From Deinococcus aquatilis DSM 23025 (GTDB taxonomy: Bacteria; Deinococcota; Deinococci; Deinococcales; Deinococcaceae), in assembly GCF_000378445.1 (NCBI RefSeq), contig NZ_KB899707.1, positions 47,665 to 111,664 of the forward strand: a stretch of DNA of 64,000 nucleotides, written 5' to 3'. Positions 17,978 to 26,615 of the stretch are shown one piece after another. A model generated the notes under the pieces. It worked only from the letters and a program-made list of their open reading frames with translations, was not told where the DNA came from and ran no database searches. The translations under genes were made by a program, and so were the position numbers. How positions within the stretch are numbered: the stretch's first letter is position 1; each line of letters begins with the position of its first letter.

Positions 17978-19462
17978 TCACAGGTCGTAGCTCCCAGCGG
18001 CGCGGGCCAGGGCCACCGGATAGGCGCGGCGGTAGGCTTCGAGGCAACCGTCAAGAGTAAACAGTTCTATGACCCGTTCGCGGGCGGCTCGCCCCAGGCG
18101 GGTTCGCAGCGGCCTGTCCTGAAGAAGGCGGCTCAGGGCGCTCGCCACTCCCATCACGTCGCGGGGGCGCACGATCAGGCCCGCCTCACCCACCGCCTCA
18201 GGCACGCCGCCCACACGGGTCGCCACCGGTGGGCGGCCCATCGCCATACTCTCTATGACCGTATAGGGAAAGCCCTCGCTGACGCTGGTGAGGGCCACGA
18301 CCTGTCCGGCCCGGTAAGCGTCGGTGATGTCGGGCACGCGGCCTTCAAAACTGACGTTGCCATCGAGATGGAGTTGCGAGGTCACGTTGCGGCAGTGGCG
18401 TTCGTAGTCCTCATTTCCGGCAGGCGTGCCCCCGAACAGGCGCAACTGGGCCTGCGGAATGCGGCGGCGAACCAGATCGAAAGCGCGAATCAGTGTTTCG
18501 AGGTCTTTGAGCGGATCGACGCGGCCCACCCAGCTCACCACCGAGCCTTCAGGTTCCGATTCGGCTTCGGGAAACACGTCGGGGTCAATGCCGTTGTACA
18601 CGCACTGAATCTTGTCGGGATCAGCTCCCAGCCGTTCTTCCCAGCGTCGGTTGTAGTGCGAGCCGGGCAGCACCAGGGCCGCTTCCCGGTAGGCAAGGCT
18701 GCACAGCAGGCGGTAAAAGCGCAGCAGCATGGCCTTGAATCCAGGCGTATAGGACGTGTGCCGGAATTCCAGGTACCGCTCGCGCAGATACACGCCGTGT
18801 TCGGTGAGCAAGAAGGGTGCGCCGTGTGTCCACAGGCCGTTGAGGGCCAGCAGCGCCGCAAATCCGTTGCTGACCGCGTGGCCCACCTCTGCCTCGGGCG
18901 GACGGACCGCCAGTGGGCGCAGGGCGTGCTCCAGCCACATCTGCACGTCCAGTGCATCAGAAACGGTGGGCCGTGGCAGGCGGGGACGACCCGGCACGCG
19001 GTCTTCATCCTGGCTTCGTGCCTGCGCTGTCCAGACATCCAGTGTCATGTGAGCGGCGCGTGCTCCTTCCAGTACACCCGTCAGCGCACCTCTGGCCCCC
19101 TGTTCGGACAGGGCACGCAAGGCCAGCCCAAATGCATTCACATCCAGGGTGCACAACGCTTCCAACAGATCAGCGTAGGCCGAAACGATCGCACCTTCCC
19201 GCGCCCGGTCTGTGCGGAGAGAGGGGGCAGGTGCACCCCACAGCGGCACCTGCGTATAGCTGACGTTGCTGGGCATCTCCAGGGCCGGACGCCCGAAAGC
19301 AACGCCGCTGATGGCCTGCACCGAAAAAGTGTGGTCAGGGAGACCCCGCACCAGTTGATCGACCCAAACGCTGACGCCGCCGTGTGCCTGAGGGTAAGTA
19401 CCTTCGGTGTACAGCGCGACGCTGCGAGATTGAATTGCATTGTGGGGGGTAAGAACGCTCAT
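17978..19462 (-). CDS. pelF: PelF-like GT4 glycosyltransferase
   Basis: A 494-residue cytoplasmic glycosyltransferase. The N-terminus has the PelF signature ALYTEGTYPQAHGGVSVWVDQL followed by VRGLPDHTF, then FLLTEHGVYLRERYLEF near residue 230. The GT-B C-terminal domain shows SWVGRVDPLKDLETLIRAF, VALTSVSEGFPYTVIESMAM, and VATRVGGVPEAVGEAG with the nucleotide-sugar binding Glu residues. PelF makes the Pel polymer from a UDP-amino-sugar. The start is set at ATG 19462 with a GAGAGAG ribosome site; an earlier in-frame codon at 19525 lies inside a palindrome and is unlikely. First gene of the operon. The DUF3492-type N-terminus makes the call firm, although the donor sugar may differ here. Confidence 0.9.
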   Translation of the reverse strand: MSVLTPHNAIQSRSVALYTEGTYPQAHGGVSVWVDQLVRGLPDHTFSVQAISGVAFGRPALEMPSNVSYTQVPLWGAPAPSLRTDRAREGAIVSAYADLLEALCTLDVNAFGLALRALSEQGARGALTGVLEGARAAHMTLDVWTAQARSQDEDRVPGRPRLPRPTVSDALDVQMWLEHALRPLAVRPPEAEVGHAVSNGFAALLALNGLWTHGAPFLLTEHGVYLRERYLEFRHTSYTPGFKAMLLRFYRLLCSLAYREAALVLPGSHYNRRWEERLGADPDKIQCVYNGIDPDVFPEAESEPEGSVVSWVGRVDPLKDLETLIRAFDLVRRRIPQAQLRLFGGTPAGNEDYERHCRNVTSQLHLDGNVSFEGRVPDITDAYRAGQVVALTSVSEGFPYTVIESMAMGRPPVATRVGGVPEAVGEAGLIVRPRDVMGVASALSRLLQDRPLRTRLGRAARERVIELFTLDGCLEAYRRAYPVALARAAGSYDL

Positions 19463-19509
19463 TTCGACTCTCTCTGAGTGATGACGAGGGGAAGCAGCCC
19501 GGATGCCTA

Positions 19510-19535
19510 CTGAGAGAAAGTACAAAATTTCTCAG
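19510..19535. promoter_or_regulatory. 26-bp palindrome upstream of pelF, possible operator
   Basis: CTGAGAGAAAGT reads into a near-mirror CTGAGAAA on the other strand: arms CTGAGAGAAA and TTTCTCAG with a short A+T centre. It sits 48 nt before the pelF ATG. Placement fits a repressor site or a 5' UTR hairpin for the whole operon. Confidence 0.4.
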
Positions 19536-19696
19536 ACCAAGTGTGAAAAATTCGCCTGAAAAGGCAAATAACCACCCGTTGGGGGTTAAATTCGTATAGA
19601 CAATAAGCGATAGAAAGCGTTAACTCTCCACCAAGTAAGTGAAAGAATTAATTTTTATTGGCAAAAATATCCAAGGAAATCCGAGAGGCGGCAATC

Positions 19697-19722
19697 AAAG
19701 AAAAGCAGCCCAGATGAGCTGC
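19697..19722 (-). terminator. Terminator-like hairpin upstream of the exopolysaccharide operon
   Basis: On the minus strand GCAGC pairs with GCTGC around an 8-nt loop, followed by TTTTCTTT. The stem is short (5 bp) but the T-run is good. It would separate the 88-residue gene from pelF. Confidence 0.5.
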
Positions 19723-19899
19723 CTTGATGGTCAGAACTATGTTGTGGTGTAAAAGTTCAGCCGGATCTACTAAATCTGTTTTTGAGATCAGGAGTGCGGG
19801 ACAGGTAAGGCGAGTGAAAAGGCTGATAGCAGGAACGCAGCTCTTGACCGCCATTCATCGTCAGACTGCTGGGATCATTCCGACCCAACAGCTTCCCAG

Positions 19900-20166
19900 C
19901 TATTCGCCCAACTTCCCTTCCTCACCCATATTGGAGCTTGGCGGATCGCTGGCAACCATGCTGCCCGCCGAGGCCACATCCTGCTTGTCCATGCCCCGGT
20001 CTTCAAACTCGCCTGGAGCCTTGCTCTGTGCGTTCACCTCGGCAGCAAGCTCTTTTCGTGGATCGGGCTTGCCCATGAACTGCAAATCCACGTTACTGAT
20101 CTCCGCCTCTGTCTTGAGGGTCGAGTCGGCGGGAATCTGGCCGTTCTGATCGTTGTTGTCGGTCAT
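19900..20166 (-). CDS. Small hydrophilic protein of unknown function
   Basis: An 88-residue protein I do not recognise. It is charged and probably disordered: MTDNNDQNGQIPADS, a middle segment EAEISNVDLQFMGKPDPRKE, and a Gly/Ser/Glu-rich tail. No signal peptide or membrane helix. The start at ATG 20166 is decided by a TACCGT hexamer 6 nt upstream; the longer frame to 20262 would begin in a non-homologous Arg-rich stretch. It stands alone between the DUF58 cluster and the exopolysaccharide operon. Coding is supported mainly by its own leaderless promoter. Confidence 0.6.
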   Translation of the reverse strand: MTDNNDQNGQIPADSTLKTEAEISNVDLQFMGKPDPRKELAAEVNAQSKAPGEFEDRGMDKQDVASAGSMVASDPPSSNMGEEGKLGE

Positions 20167-20172
20167 GCCTTT

Positions 20173-20178
20173 ACGGTA
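20173..20178 (-). promoter_or_regulatory. -10 hexamer TACCGT, leaderless promoter of the 88-residue gene
   Basis: On the minus strand TACCGT is followed by 6 nt and ATG at 20166. Confidence 0.5.
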
Positions 20179-20358
20179 GCAAGCTGAGGTGTACTGGGCC
20201 TGAGCCGTTTCTTTAGATGGAGAGATCAAGGGTCTGGCGCGTCGGAACAGAGACCGAGCCATGTGGCTTTCTCTGCCCTACATTGAGGCTAACATCTGTT
20301 CCCAGAATTTCAGCCTCCTGATCCCCGGACGCTACTCACTCTCCCCTCTCCAACCCCT

Positions 20359-21495
20359 TTAGCTGCCCAATTGCAACACACTCTGATTGCCGCGCAGCAC
20401 GAACACCAGCACACCTACTCCGGCCAGTGCGCCCGCTTGCCGCTCCAGCTCACGGATGGAGTCGGGGGCCGCGACCCACTGACGGCGCGGCTTTTCTCCG
20501 GGTTCCAGATAAAAGCCGTCCGGAATGGCAATCAGGGCAACCCGGCTGGCCGTGGCGCGGGCACGCATGGCCTGATGAATCAGGTCACTTCCGGCGCGGG
20601 CGGTAAGAATAATCAGGTTGCCACCTGCCCGACCGGGCGGAATAGTCGGTGGGGACTGATCAGAACCGGCCTGTGCCAACTGGGCCTGGGCCAGACGCAG
20701 CAGCGCAGCCCGCATCGCCTCCGGAGTGCGGCCTGTGGGGGTGGCTCCGGCGTCGGTAGCAACCGCGATAGGCAGGTCGAGCTCAAAGGATTCCTGCACC
20801 AGACTGGCCGCCAGCCGCACGGCACTCTCCAGGTACACGCTTCCGCCCGCGCTGAGATCGAGGTACACGGTCACGCTGCTGGCGGCAGTGCGCTCTGGCT
20901 CGCGTACCGTGAGGCTCCCTGTACGGGCCGTGAGCCGCCAATGCACCCGGCCCGGTGGGTCGCCGGGAACGTAGCCGCGCACGCCGCGCAGACTGATGGA
21001 GTCTTCCAGCCCATGGGTGCGCGACCATGCACCCTCACTGAGCAGGGGCCGCAACAGCTCAGGGAGCAGCAGGCCGTGTGTCCCCGGATACACCTCCAGG
21101 CGGGTGGGGACGGCCAGAGGAAGACTGCGCCAGAACAATCCCAGCGGATCGGCCCAGCGCAGGGTTGCACCTTCCCACTCAAAGACGCCCCGGCGGTTGA
21201 GGGTCAGTGTGGTCTGAACCTGATGTGTGGCCTCGCCCTGCACCCAGCCTGCCAGCACAGGCACGGTATCGGCCACCACGGTACGCGGGGGGTCGTCTTC
21301 GATCAGCACGCGCACAGGCAGGCGGTTAAAGATCTGCACCTGTACGGTCAGCGGAATGCGGCCCGCGCTGAAGGCCGAAGCAGGCAACGTGCGGGACAGC
21401 AGGACCGTGGGTGGGCGGCGGTAGGCCAGCCACACCAGGCCCACCAGCAGGGAGATCAGGGCCAGCCACAGGAGGGCGGTCAGCAGCAGGATCAT
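20359..21495 (-). CDS. DUF58-domain protein of the MoxR cluster
   Basis: A 378-residue protein with two N-terminal hydrophobic segments (residues 1-27), an immunoglobulin-like beta region, and the DUF58 signature GLEDSISLRGVRGYVPGDPP followed by GRVHWRLTARTG near residues 165-190. After that is a von Willebrand A-like fold (VTVYLDLSAGGSVYLESAVRLAA) whose metal site looks incomplete. DUF58 proteins are partners of MoxR ATPases and are thought to act as assembly or maturation factors at the membrane. The start overlaps the MoxR stop by 4 bp, so the genes are translationally coupled. Cellular client unknown. Confidence 0.9.
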   Translation of the reverse strand: MILLLTALLWLALISLLVGLVWLAYRRPPTVLLSRTLPASAFSAGRIPLTVQVQIFNRLPVRVLIEDDPPRTVVADTVPVLAGWVQGEATHQVQTTLTLNRRGVFEWEGATLRWADPLGLFWRSLPLAVPTRLEVYPGTHGLLLPELLRPLLSEGAWSRTHGLEDSISLRGVRGYVPGDPPGRVHWRLTARTGSLTVREPERTAASSVTVYLDLSAGGSVYLESAVRLAASLVQESFELDLPIAVATDAGATPTGRTPEAMRAALLRLAQAQLAQAGSDQSPPTIPPGRAGGNLIILTARAGSDLIHQAMRARATASRVALIAIPDGFYLEPGEKPRRQWVAAPDSIRELERQAGALAGVGVLVFVLRGNQSVLQLGS

Positions 21496-22520
21496 GACCG
21501 ACTGAGACGGTCGGGCACGGCTTTGATCGGCTCAGATTTGATCGGCCCACCCTCTGGCGGCCCAGCCTCCACCGGAACTGGCTCGGCCCGCAGTACCTCG
21601 CCCACCACTGCCTCTCCCGGCGTGCCCTGAAGCCGCGCCTCTACCCGCAGGCTCAGGCGGTGGGCCAGTACGCCCGGCGCGGCCCGCTGCACATCGTCGG
21701 GGGTGACGAACGCCCGGCCCTCCATCCAGGCCAACGCCTGAGCCACCCCCTGAAGACCCAGGCTGGCACGCGGCCCACCACCCAACGCCACCAGGGGATG
21801 CTGCCGGGTACGGGCCGCCAACCCGGAGACGTAGCGCCGCAGATCTTCGGCCACGAAGACGCCCCGCACGGCATGCTGAGCCTCCAGCAGATCGGCGGGC
21901 GTGGCGACGGCCTCCAGCGTATGAATCGGGTGCAGGGATTGCAGGCGGCCCAGCATCCGCACCTCTTCTTCCAGGGTGGGATACCCCACCGACAGCCGCA
22001 GCAGGAAACGGTCGAGCTGCGCTTCGGGCAGGCGGTAGGTGCCCTCGTGCTCCACCGGATTCTGGGTGGCAATGACCACGAACGGCGCGGTCAGGCGGTG
22101 CGTGACCCCCGATTCCGTGACCTGACCCTCCCCCATCGCTTCCAGCAGCGCCGATTGCGTTTTGGGCGTGGCGCGGTTGATCTCGTCGGCCAGCAGGATG
22201 CCCGTGAAAATTGGCCCCGGCACAAACTCGAAGGTTCCGCTGGCGGGGCGGTACACGCTGACGCCCGTCACGTCGCTGGGCAGCAGGTCGGGCGTGAACT
22301 GCACCCGGGAAAACGGCAGGCCCAGCGAGGCGGCTAGGGCGCGGGCCAGCATGGTTTTTCCGGTGCCAGGAGCATCTTCCAGCAGGATGTGTCCGCCGGC
22401 CAGGATTCCGGCCAGGGCCAGCGCAGTAACGTCGTTTTTACCCACCAGAACGCGGGCCACGTTGTCCAGCACGCGCCCGACAAAGGCTGGGGGAAGGGAG
22501 GCAGCAGTCATGGTCGTCAT
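21492..22520 (-). CDS. MoxR-family AAA+ ATPase
   Basis: A 342-residue AAA+ chaperone-like ATPase. Walker A is LEDAPGTGKTMLARALA near residue 48. Walker B is ILLADEINRATPKTQSALLEAM near 108. Sensor 1 is VIATQNPVEHEGTYRLPEAQ near 150, and the C-terminal lid follows. MoxR proteins use ATP to activate or load metal-binding von Willebrand proteins such as DUF58. Both gene borders overlap their neighbours by 4 bp (22520/22517 and 21495/21492), so the three proteins are surely coexpressed. The last 25 residues are an unusual tail rich in Pro and Glu. Biological role of this cluster is unknown. Confidence 0.93.
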   Translation of the reverse strand: MTTMTAASLPPAFVGRVLDNVARVLVGKNDVTALALAGILAGGHILLEDAPGTGKTMLARALAASLGLPFSRVQFTPDLLPSDVTGVSVYRPASGTFEFVPGPIFTGILLADEINRATPKTQSALLEAMGEGQVTESGVTHRLTAPFVVIATQNPVEHEGTYRLPEAQLDRFLLRLSVGYPTLEEEVRMLGRLQSLHPIHTLEAVATPADLLEAQHAVRGVFVAEDLRRYVSGLAARTRQHPLVALGGGPRASLGLQGVAQALAWMEGRAFVTPDDVQRAAPGVLAHRLSLRVEARLQGTPGEAVVGEVLRAEPVPVEAGPPEGGPIKSEPIKAVPDRLSRS

Positions 22521-23986
22521 TCTGCCGCCTCTGTAGGCGCTATGGGTGGCAAAGTGGGCAACTCGGCCTGAATCTTGCGTTCGGCAGCTTCGGCGGCGTC
22601 GGCATCGGCATTGCTGACAGAGCCGCCGTAACGTACCGGCGCATACACGCGGGCCAGCAGATTCAGGGGGGCCGCCAGGAGGGGCAGTTCGGCAGCGAGG
22701 CGGGCCGCGTAGCCCTGCGGCGTTTCATGTGCTGCACGGCCCCGGCCCACACCGGCCAGTGCAGTTTCGGTGTTGCGGTAGGCCACCCGGACGCGGTGCA
22801 GAGCAGCGGCTTCGTCCGGCAGACCAGCCTGTGCTGGCAGAGCAGCCTGAGTCTCCCGGCGGCGGCCCTCACGCAAACCCAGGGCCGCCCAGACGAGCAG
22901 AGCAAATATCGCCAGATAAAAAAGCAGCGCCCCCCACAGCACCAGATTCAGGAACGAGGTCAGGCGGCGTTCCTGGGTGGTGGGCGGCTGAAGCACCGTT
23001 CCAGCAGCCCCGGAATCTGCGCCCTGCACGGCTGGGATGCCACCACCAGACCCACCCGTGGAACTCCCGAACGCCAAGACCAGCGCCAGCAACAGCGTGA
23101 GCAACAGGCCCGCACCCATCAGCCATTCCACCAGTGTTGCGGGCCTTCCCCGCCGGGCCGGAAGAATTCGCAACAGCAGGAACAGGGCCAAGACCACCAG
23201 GATTCCGGCCACTGCAAGCAGTTCGGTGGGGGGCGCGGGAATCACGTCTTCGGTGATCAGGCGGGGGCGCGGCGCAGTGGGCGGCGAGGTGACCGAACTG
23301 GAAGCCGCACTGCCGGGGCCACCGGGACCCGTGGGCAGAACCTCCGCCCCAGCCTGGGCCTGTGCGGGCGGCAGGGGCTGCACCCTCCACAGCGGCGCGG
23401 GCCGGGGCAACGCAAACGCCAGAGCCAAGGCGAGGGCCAGCGGCACAGCCAGCCAGACCACCGTTTTTTTCGTCCAGCGCACACCGTCGCGGCCCAACCA
23501 GCCCGGCCTGCGGTCATCATGCCCCGGACGCATGCATGCCCCGCCCACCAGCGCCAGCAACAGCCAGGGCTGAGGCGACACCAGACCCACCGCCAGCACC
23601 AGCAGCAGGCCTCTGCGCCGTCCTTCCTCCAGCAGGGCCGCGCCCCAGTACAGGCCAGCCACGCCCAGCAGGGCCGCCAGATACAGCACCAGCAGGTGGC
23701 TCAGAGTGGCCGAACGCAGCGCCGCCGCCAATCCGCCGAGGCCCAGCAGATGCCCCAGAACCGCGCCGCCCACGATCAGAAAGGCTATCAGCAGACGACC
23801 TTCGCGCCACAGCGGAGAGCGCACGCCCAGGCCAAACAGCAGGGCCAGCAGCAGACACGCCCACACGGGCAAAATCCCCAGCAGGGCCAGAGGCAACAGC
23901 GCCGCGCCGTAAGCCTGTAGGGCTGCGTTGGTGGGCGCGTCGGCTGGCGTGTTGGATTCGTCCTGCATGACCTGGGGAGCCGACAT
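22517..23986 (-). CDS. Polytopic DUF4129-type protein of the MoxR cluster (transglutaminase core not seen)
   Basis: A 489-residue membrane protein. About six helices lie in residues 25-195, like the N-terminal membrane part of TgpA (DUF3488). A Pro/Ala/Ser-rich loop follows. Then come more helices, and a C-terminal cytoplasmic domain with VRVAYRNTETALAGVGR and HETPQGYAARLAAELP, the DUF4129 pattern. The periplasmic transglutaminase domain that normally joins these halves is not visible; there is no Cys/His/Asp core in the loop. The start is ATG 23986 with TACACT 7 nt upstream. It heads the DUF4129-MoxR-DUF58 operon. Function unknown. Confidence 0.8.
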   Translation of the reverse strand: MSAPQVMQDESNTPADAPTNAALQAYGAALLPLALLGILPVWACLLLALLFGLGVRSPLWREGRLLIAFLIVGGAVLGHLLGLGGLAAALRSATLSHLLVLYLAALLGVAGLYWGAALLEEGRRRGLLLVLAVGLVSPQPWLLLALVGGACMRPGHDDRRPGWLGRDGVRWTKKTVVWLAVPLALALALAFALPRPAPLWRVQPLPPAQAQAGAEVLPTGPGGPGSAASSSVTSPPTAPRPRLITEDVIPAPPTELLAVAGILVVLALFLLLRILPARRGRPATLVEWLMGAGLLLTLLLALVLAFGSSTGGSGGGIPAVQGADSGAAGTVLQPPTTQERRLTSFLNLVLWGALLFYLAIFALLVWAALGLREGRRRETQAALPAQAGLPDEAAALHRVRVAYRNTETALAGVGRGRAAHETPQGYAARLAAELPLLAAPLNLLARVYAPVRYGGSVSNADADAAEAAERKIQAELPTLPPIAPTEAAE

Positions 23987-23993
23987 TTCGGGG

Positions 23994-23999
23994 AGTGTA
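23994..23999 (-). promoter_or_regulatory. -10 hexamer TACACT, leaderless promoter of the MoxR cluster
   Basis: On the minus strand TACACT is followed by 7 nt and ATG at 23986. It should drive all three coupled genes. Confidence 0.55.
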
Positions 24000-24085
24000 G
24001 CGTGTGAGGCGGGGGCAGGATCCTAGATATGGGACAGAGCTCATGAACGGCGTGAAGCAGACATGCTCACCCCACCTCTCCCCCA

Positions 24086-24131
24086 CCCCAGCCGAAGCCC
24101 AGCCCAACAAAAATCCGCCCCAGCCGAAGCC
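24086..24131. repeat. 14-bp direct repeat downstream of rpoD
   Basis: CCCCAGCCGAAGCC occurs at 24086-24099 and again at 24118-24131, a 32-bp period, in the intergenic strip between rpoD and the DUF4129 gene. Confidence 0.6.
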
Positions 24132-24162
24132 AGAGCGGGAACAAGAGACGGGTTGAAACTCC

Positions 24163-24194
24163 AGTGCTCAGTCCAAACCAAGTGCTCAGTCCAA
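24163..24194. repeat. 14-bp direct repeat duplicating the end of rpoD
   Basis: AGTGCTCAGTCCAA occurs at 24163-24176 and 24181-24194. The second copy contains the last rpoD codons and its stop; the first lies just downstream. It looks like a small tandem duplication that repeats the stop codon. Confidence 0.7.
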
Positions 24195-25940
24195 GAAGTC
24201 GCGGAGTTTACGGGTTCTGGACTCGTGGTATTTCAGCTTCCGCAGCGCCTTGTTTTCGATCTGGCGGATGCGTTCGCGGGTCACGTTGAAGCGTTGGCCG
24301 ACTTCTTCCAGCGTGTGTTCGCGCCCATCTACGAGGCCCTTACGGAACTTCAGGACCAGGGCTTCGCGTTCGGTCAGCTTGCTCAGGGCTTTTTCAAGCT
24401 CCTCGCTCAGCAGCGTTTTGGCGGCGTTGTCTACCGGCGAATCCAGATTCTCGTCGGGAATAAAATCGCCGTAGAAGCTGTCTTTTTCGTCGCCAATCGG
24501 CGTTTCCAGCGATACCGGCTCCTGACTGACCTTCTGCACTTCCTCAACTTTGGTGGCGTCCCAGCCCGGCCCCATCGCTTCGGCAATCTCTTCATGCGTG
24601 GCTTCGCGGCTCAGTTCCTGCTGAAGCTGCCTTGCCGTGCGCGTGAGTTTGTTGATGGTTTCGACCATGTGCACCGGAATACGGATGGTGCGGGCCTGAT
24701 CGGCAATGGCGCGGTTAATGGCCTGACGAATCCACCACGTGGCGTAGGTGGAGAACTTGTAGCGGCGACGGTATTCAAACTTCTCGACGGCGCGGATCAG
24801 GCCCTGATTGCCTTCCTGAATGAGATCGAGAAAGCCCAGCCCGCGTCCGGTGTACTTCTTGGCGATGCTGACCACAAGGCGCAGGTTGGCCTCGATCAGT
24901 CCCTGACGGGCGTTCGCGCCGTCCTCGGTCTGACGCATCAGGCGGCGGCGACCCCGGTCATCCATCTCCAGGTCTTCGTCCAGCGTTTTGCGGGCGGCCT
25001 CGCCCTCTTCGATGCGGCGGGCCAGAGCAATTTCTTCTTCCAGCGTCAGCAGCGGCACCCGCCCGATCTCGTGCAGATACTGGCGCACAGGGTCGTTGCT
25101 GACGGCACGGGGCATGTCATCGAAGTATTTTTCTTCGTCGTCTTCGGTGTTGGCCGCTGCACGGTTGATCGGGCCACCTTCTTCGGCCTCGTCATCGGTG
25201 TCGTCGGTGTCCTCGTCCTCGTCGTCTACATCCTGAACTTCAATGCCCTGTCCGGCGATAAAGAGCTGCATGTCTTCAAAGGCTTCGGGGCTTTCGGGAT
25301 CGAGGCCGCTGGCTTCGAGGGCCACACTCAGGGCCGCCGCAATGTCCTCACTGGACAGGATGCCTGCCGCCTTGCCCACTTTCAGCATGTCCTGAATGCT
25401 GGGATGGGCGTGATAGGGCTTGTCGGCAGCGCTGCCCTTCCCACTGGGTGCGGGCTTGGGAGCAGCTTTGGCCGCAGCTCCCTTGGCCGGAGCCTTGGTG
25501 GCTGGAGCTTTGGCCGCAGCCGTTTTGGGGGCAGCTTTGGCTTTGGCCGCAGGCTTGGGCGCATTTGCCTCAGATGCCGAACCACCCTGAGAGTCATCCT
25601 CACCGTCAGCCGGGGCAGCCGCCTTGGGTTTGGCTACGGCTTTTTTGGGAGCCGCCTTGGCCGGGGCAGCGGCTCCAGCGCCCGTGTCCTGATCGGCAGC
25701 CCTGGGGGCCACTGCCTTCTTGGGGACAGGTTTGGTCTGGTCGGGTGTCGGGGCAGTATCTACCGGAGCGACCTGCACGGCCTCCGGGCCACCTTCTGTG
25801 CCCGGCATGACGGCGCGAGTGCGCGGCTGGGTGCGGGTGCGCGGCTTGTCGGGGGTCTTGATCCGGCTCTCTTCGGGGGCGGCAAGCGTCGCCGCTGCGG
25901 ATACCTTGCTGCGCGTGCGGGGTTTGGTGGAATCTGCCAT
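24186..25940 (-). CDS. rpoD: Primary sigma factor RpoD/SigA with a long Ala/Lys/Pro N-terminal extension
   Basis: A 584-residue housekeeping sigma factor. Region 1.2 begins [17 protein letters not shown] near residue 283. Region 2 contains [37 protein letters not shown] and [20 protein letters not shown], the core- and -10-binding parts. Region 3 starts [16 protein letters not shown]. Region 4 ends [20 protein letters not shown], the -35 recognition helix. The first 190 residues are low-complexity repeats of Ala, Lys and Pro ([17 protein letters not shown] type), resembling histone H1-like tails, then an acidic run [15 protein letters not shown]. The start is ATG 25940 with AGGAGG 5 nt upstream. 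Confidence 0.97.
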   Translation of the reverse strand: MADSTKPRTRSKVSAAATLAAPEESRIKTPDKPRTRTQPRTRAVMPGTEGGPEAVQVAPVDTAPTPDQTKPVPKKAVAPRAADQDTGAGAAAPAKAAPKKAVAKPKAAAPADGEDDSQGGSASEANAPKPAAKAKAAPKTAAAKAPATKAPAKGAAAKAAPKPAPSGKGSAADKPYHAHPSIQDMLKVGKAAGILSSEDIAAALSVALEASGLDPESPEAFEDMQLFIAGQGIEVQDVDDEDEDTDDTDDEAEEGGPINRAAANTEDDEEKYFDDMPRAVSNDPVRQYLHEIGRVPLLTLEEEIALARRIEEGEAARKTLDEDLEMDDRGRRRLMRQTEDGANARQGLIEANLRLVVSIAKKYTGRGLGFLDLIQEGNQGLIRAVEKFEYRRRYKFSTYATWWIRQAINRAIADQARTIRIPVHMVETINKLTRTARQLQQELSREATHEEIAEAMGPGWDATKVEEVQKVSQEPVSLETPIGDEKDSFYGDFIPDENLDSPVDNAAKTLLSEELEKALSKLTEREALVLKFRKGLVDGREHTLEEVGQRFNVTRERIRQIENKALRKLKYHESRTRKLRDFLD

Positions 25941-26615
25941 GCGGCCTCCTGAAACGTCAATAGTGGATTTTGGATGAGAGTGTGTAGATCAGCGTTTCGT
26001 TCTTCCGGACCAAAGTCTGAGCAACGGATGGTGGCGACGGTATACCGGGACAGTATGCCTAACAACTGTGCCAATCAAACCCAAGTACAACAGAGAGGGG
26101 GCGTCGGTCTTTGGCCGGAAACGCAAGGCCGAGAATACAGGAGAAGGTGAGAGGGAAAGTGCCTGAGCACAACACTTGAAGCTGGCTTTGGACGTGCAAC
26201 GGTGGCCTGTACGCGTAGAAGCGGGCACAAAGGCCCAGAGGGAAGGTCGGCGCAGGCCGGAGCGCGTCAGTCTAGCAAAGTGTCGTCTGAATAGGCGATA
26301 CGGCAGACGCCCACTGCCCCTCACAGTTGATGAGGAGCCAGGCATCTGACGACAGGAGTGGTGGGGAAACTGAGGTCAACGTTCCAGATACGGGATGAGG
26401 AAGTAAAAAGTTCCCCGTCAACAACCTCACGACCTTTATCCTGTCTTTAGATAGAGCGGTCAGAAAACCGGGGCATCAAAGAACAGGGGCAGCAGAGAAC
26501 AGAGGAACCAGAGCGTTTGCGAGCAGACGGAATTCAGAGTTTCGGAACGAACGTGCAGGCCAGAGGGACTGAACAACCTGTAGCAACGCTTCTCTGCCGA
26601 TCTGCTGGGTTAGAT
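25941..26615. other. 675-bp region upstream of rpoD
   Basis: No convincing gene. Open frames here have no family words and biased composition. The strip should contain the rpoD promoter and possibly a long 5' leader, since rpoD has a good ribosome site and not a leaderless start. Candidate elements on the minus strand include TTGACG near 26420 and TATACC near 26040, but none makes a well-spaced pair. No hairpin of terminator quality was found after the 26616 stop. Confidence 0.55.

Larger units (their letters stand above)
19463..19899. other. 437-bp intergenic region before the exopolysaccharide operon
   Basis: No credible gene. It is clearly A+T-richer than the surroundings from about 19520 to 19740. 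It contains the 26-bp palindrome at 19510-19535 and a terminator-like hairpin at 19697-19722 that would end the upstream minus-strand gene. On the minus strand a TTCACA/TACTTT pair with a long 19-bp spacer overlaps the palindrome; I would not call the promoter with confidence. Confidence 0.6.

Noticed and set aside
17822..19477. 551-residue plus-strand frame opposite pelF
   Set aside because: Antisense of a clear glycosyltransferase; composition is His/Gln/Arg rich.
24063..25952. 629-residue plus-strand frame opposite rpoD
   Set aside because: Pure shadow: it reads the antisense of conserved sigma factor regions and of the Ala/Lys/Pro repeats.
25989..26345. 118-residue minus-strand frame upstream of rpoD
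   Set aside because: Basic, low-complexity, no family words, no ribosome site; the strip is more likely the rpoD leader.
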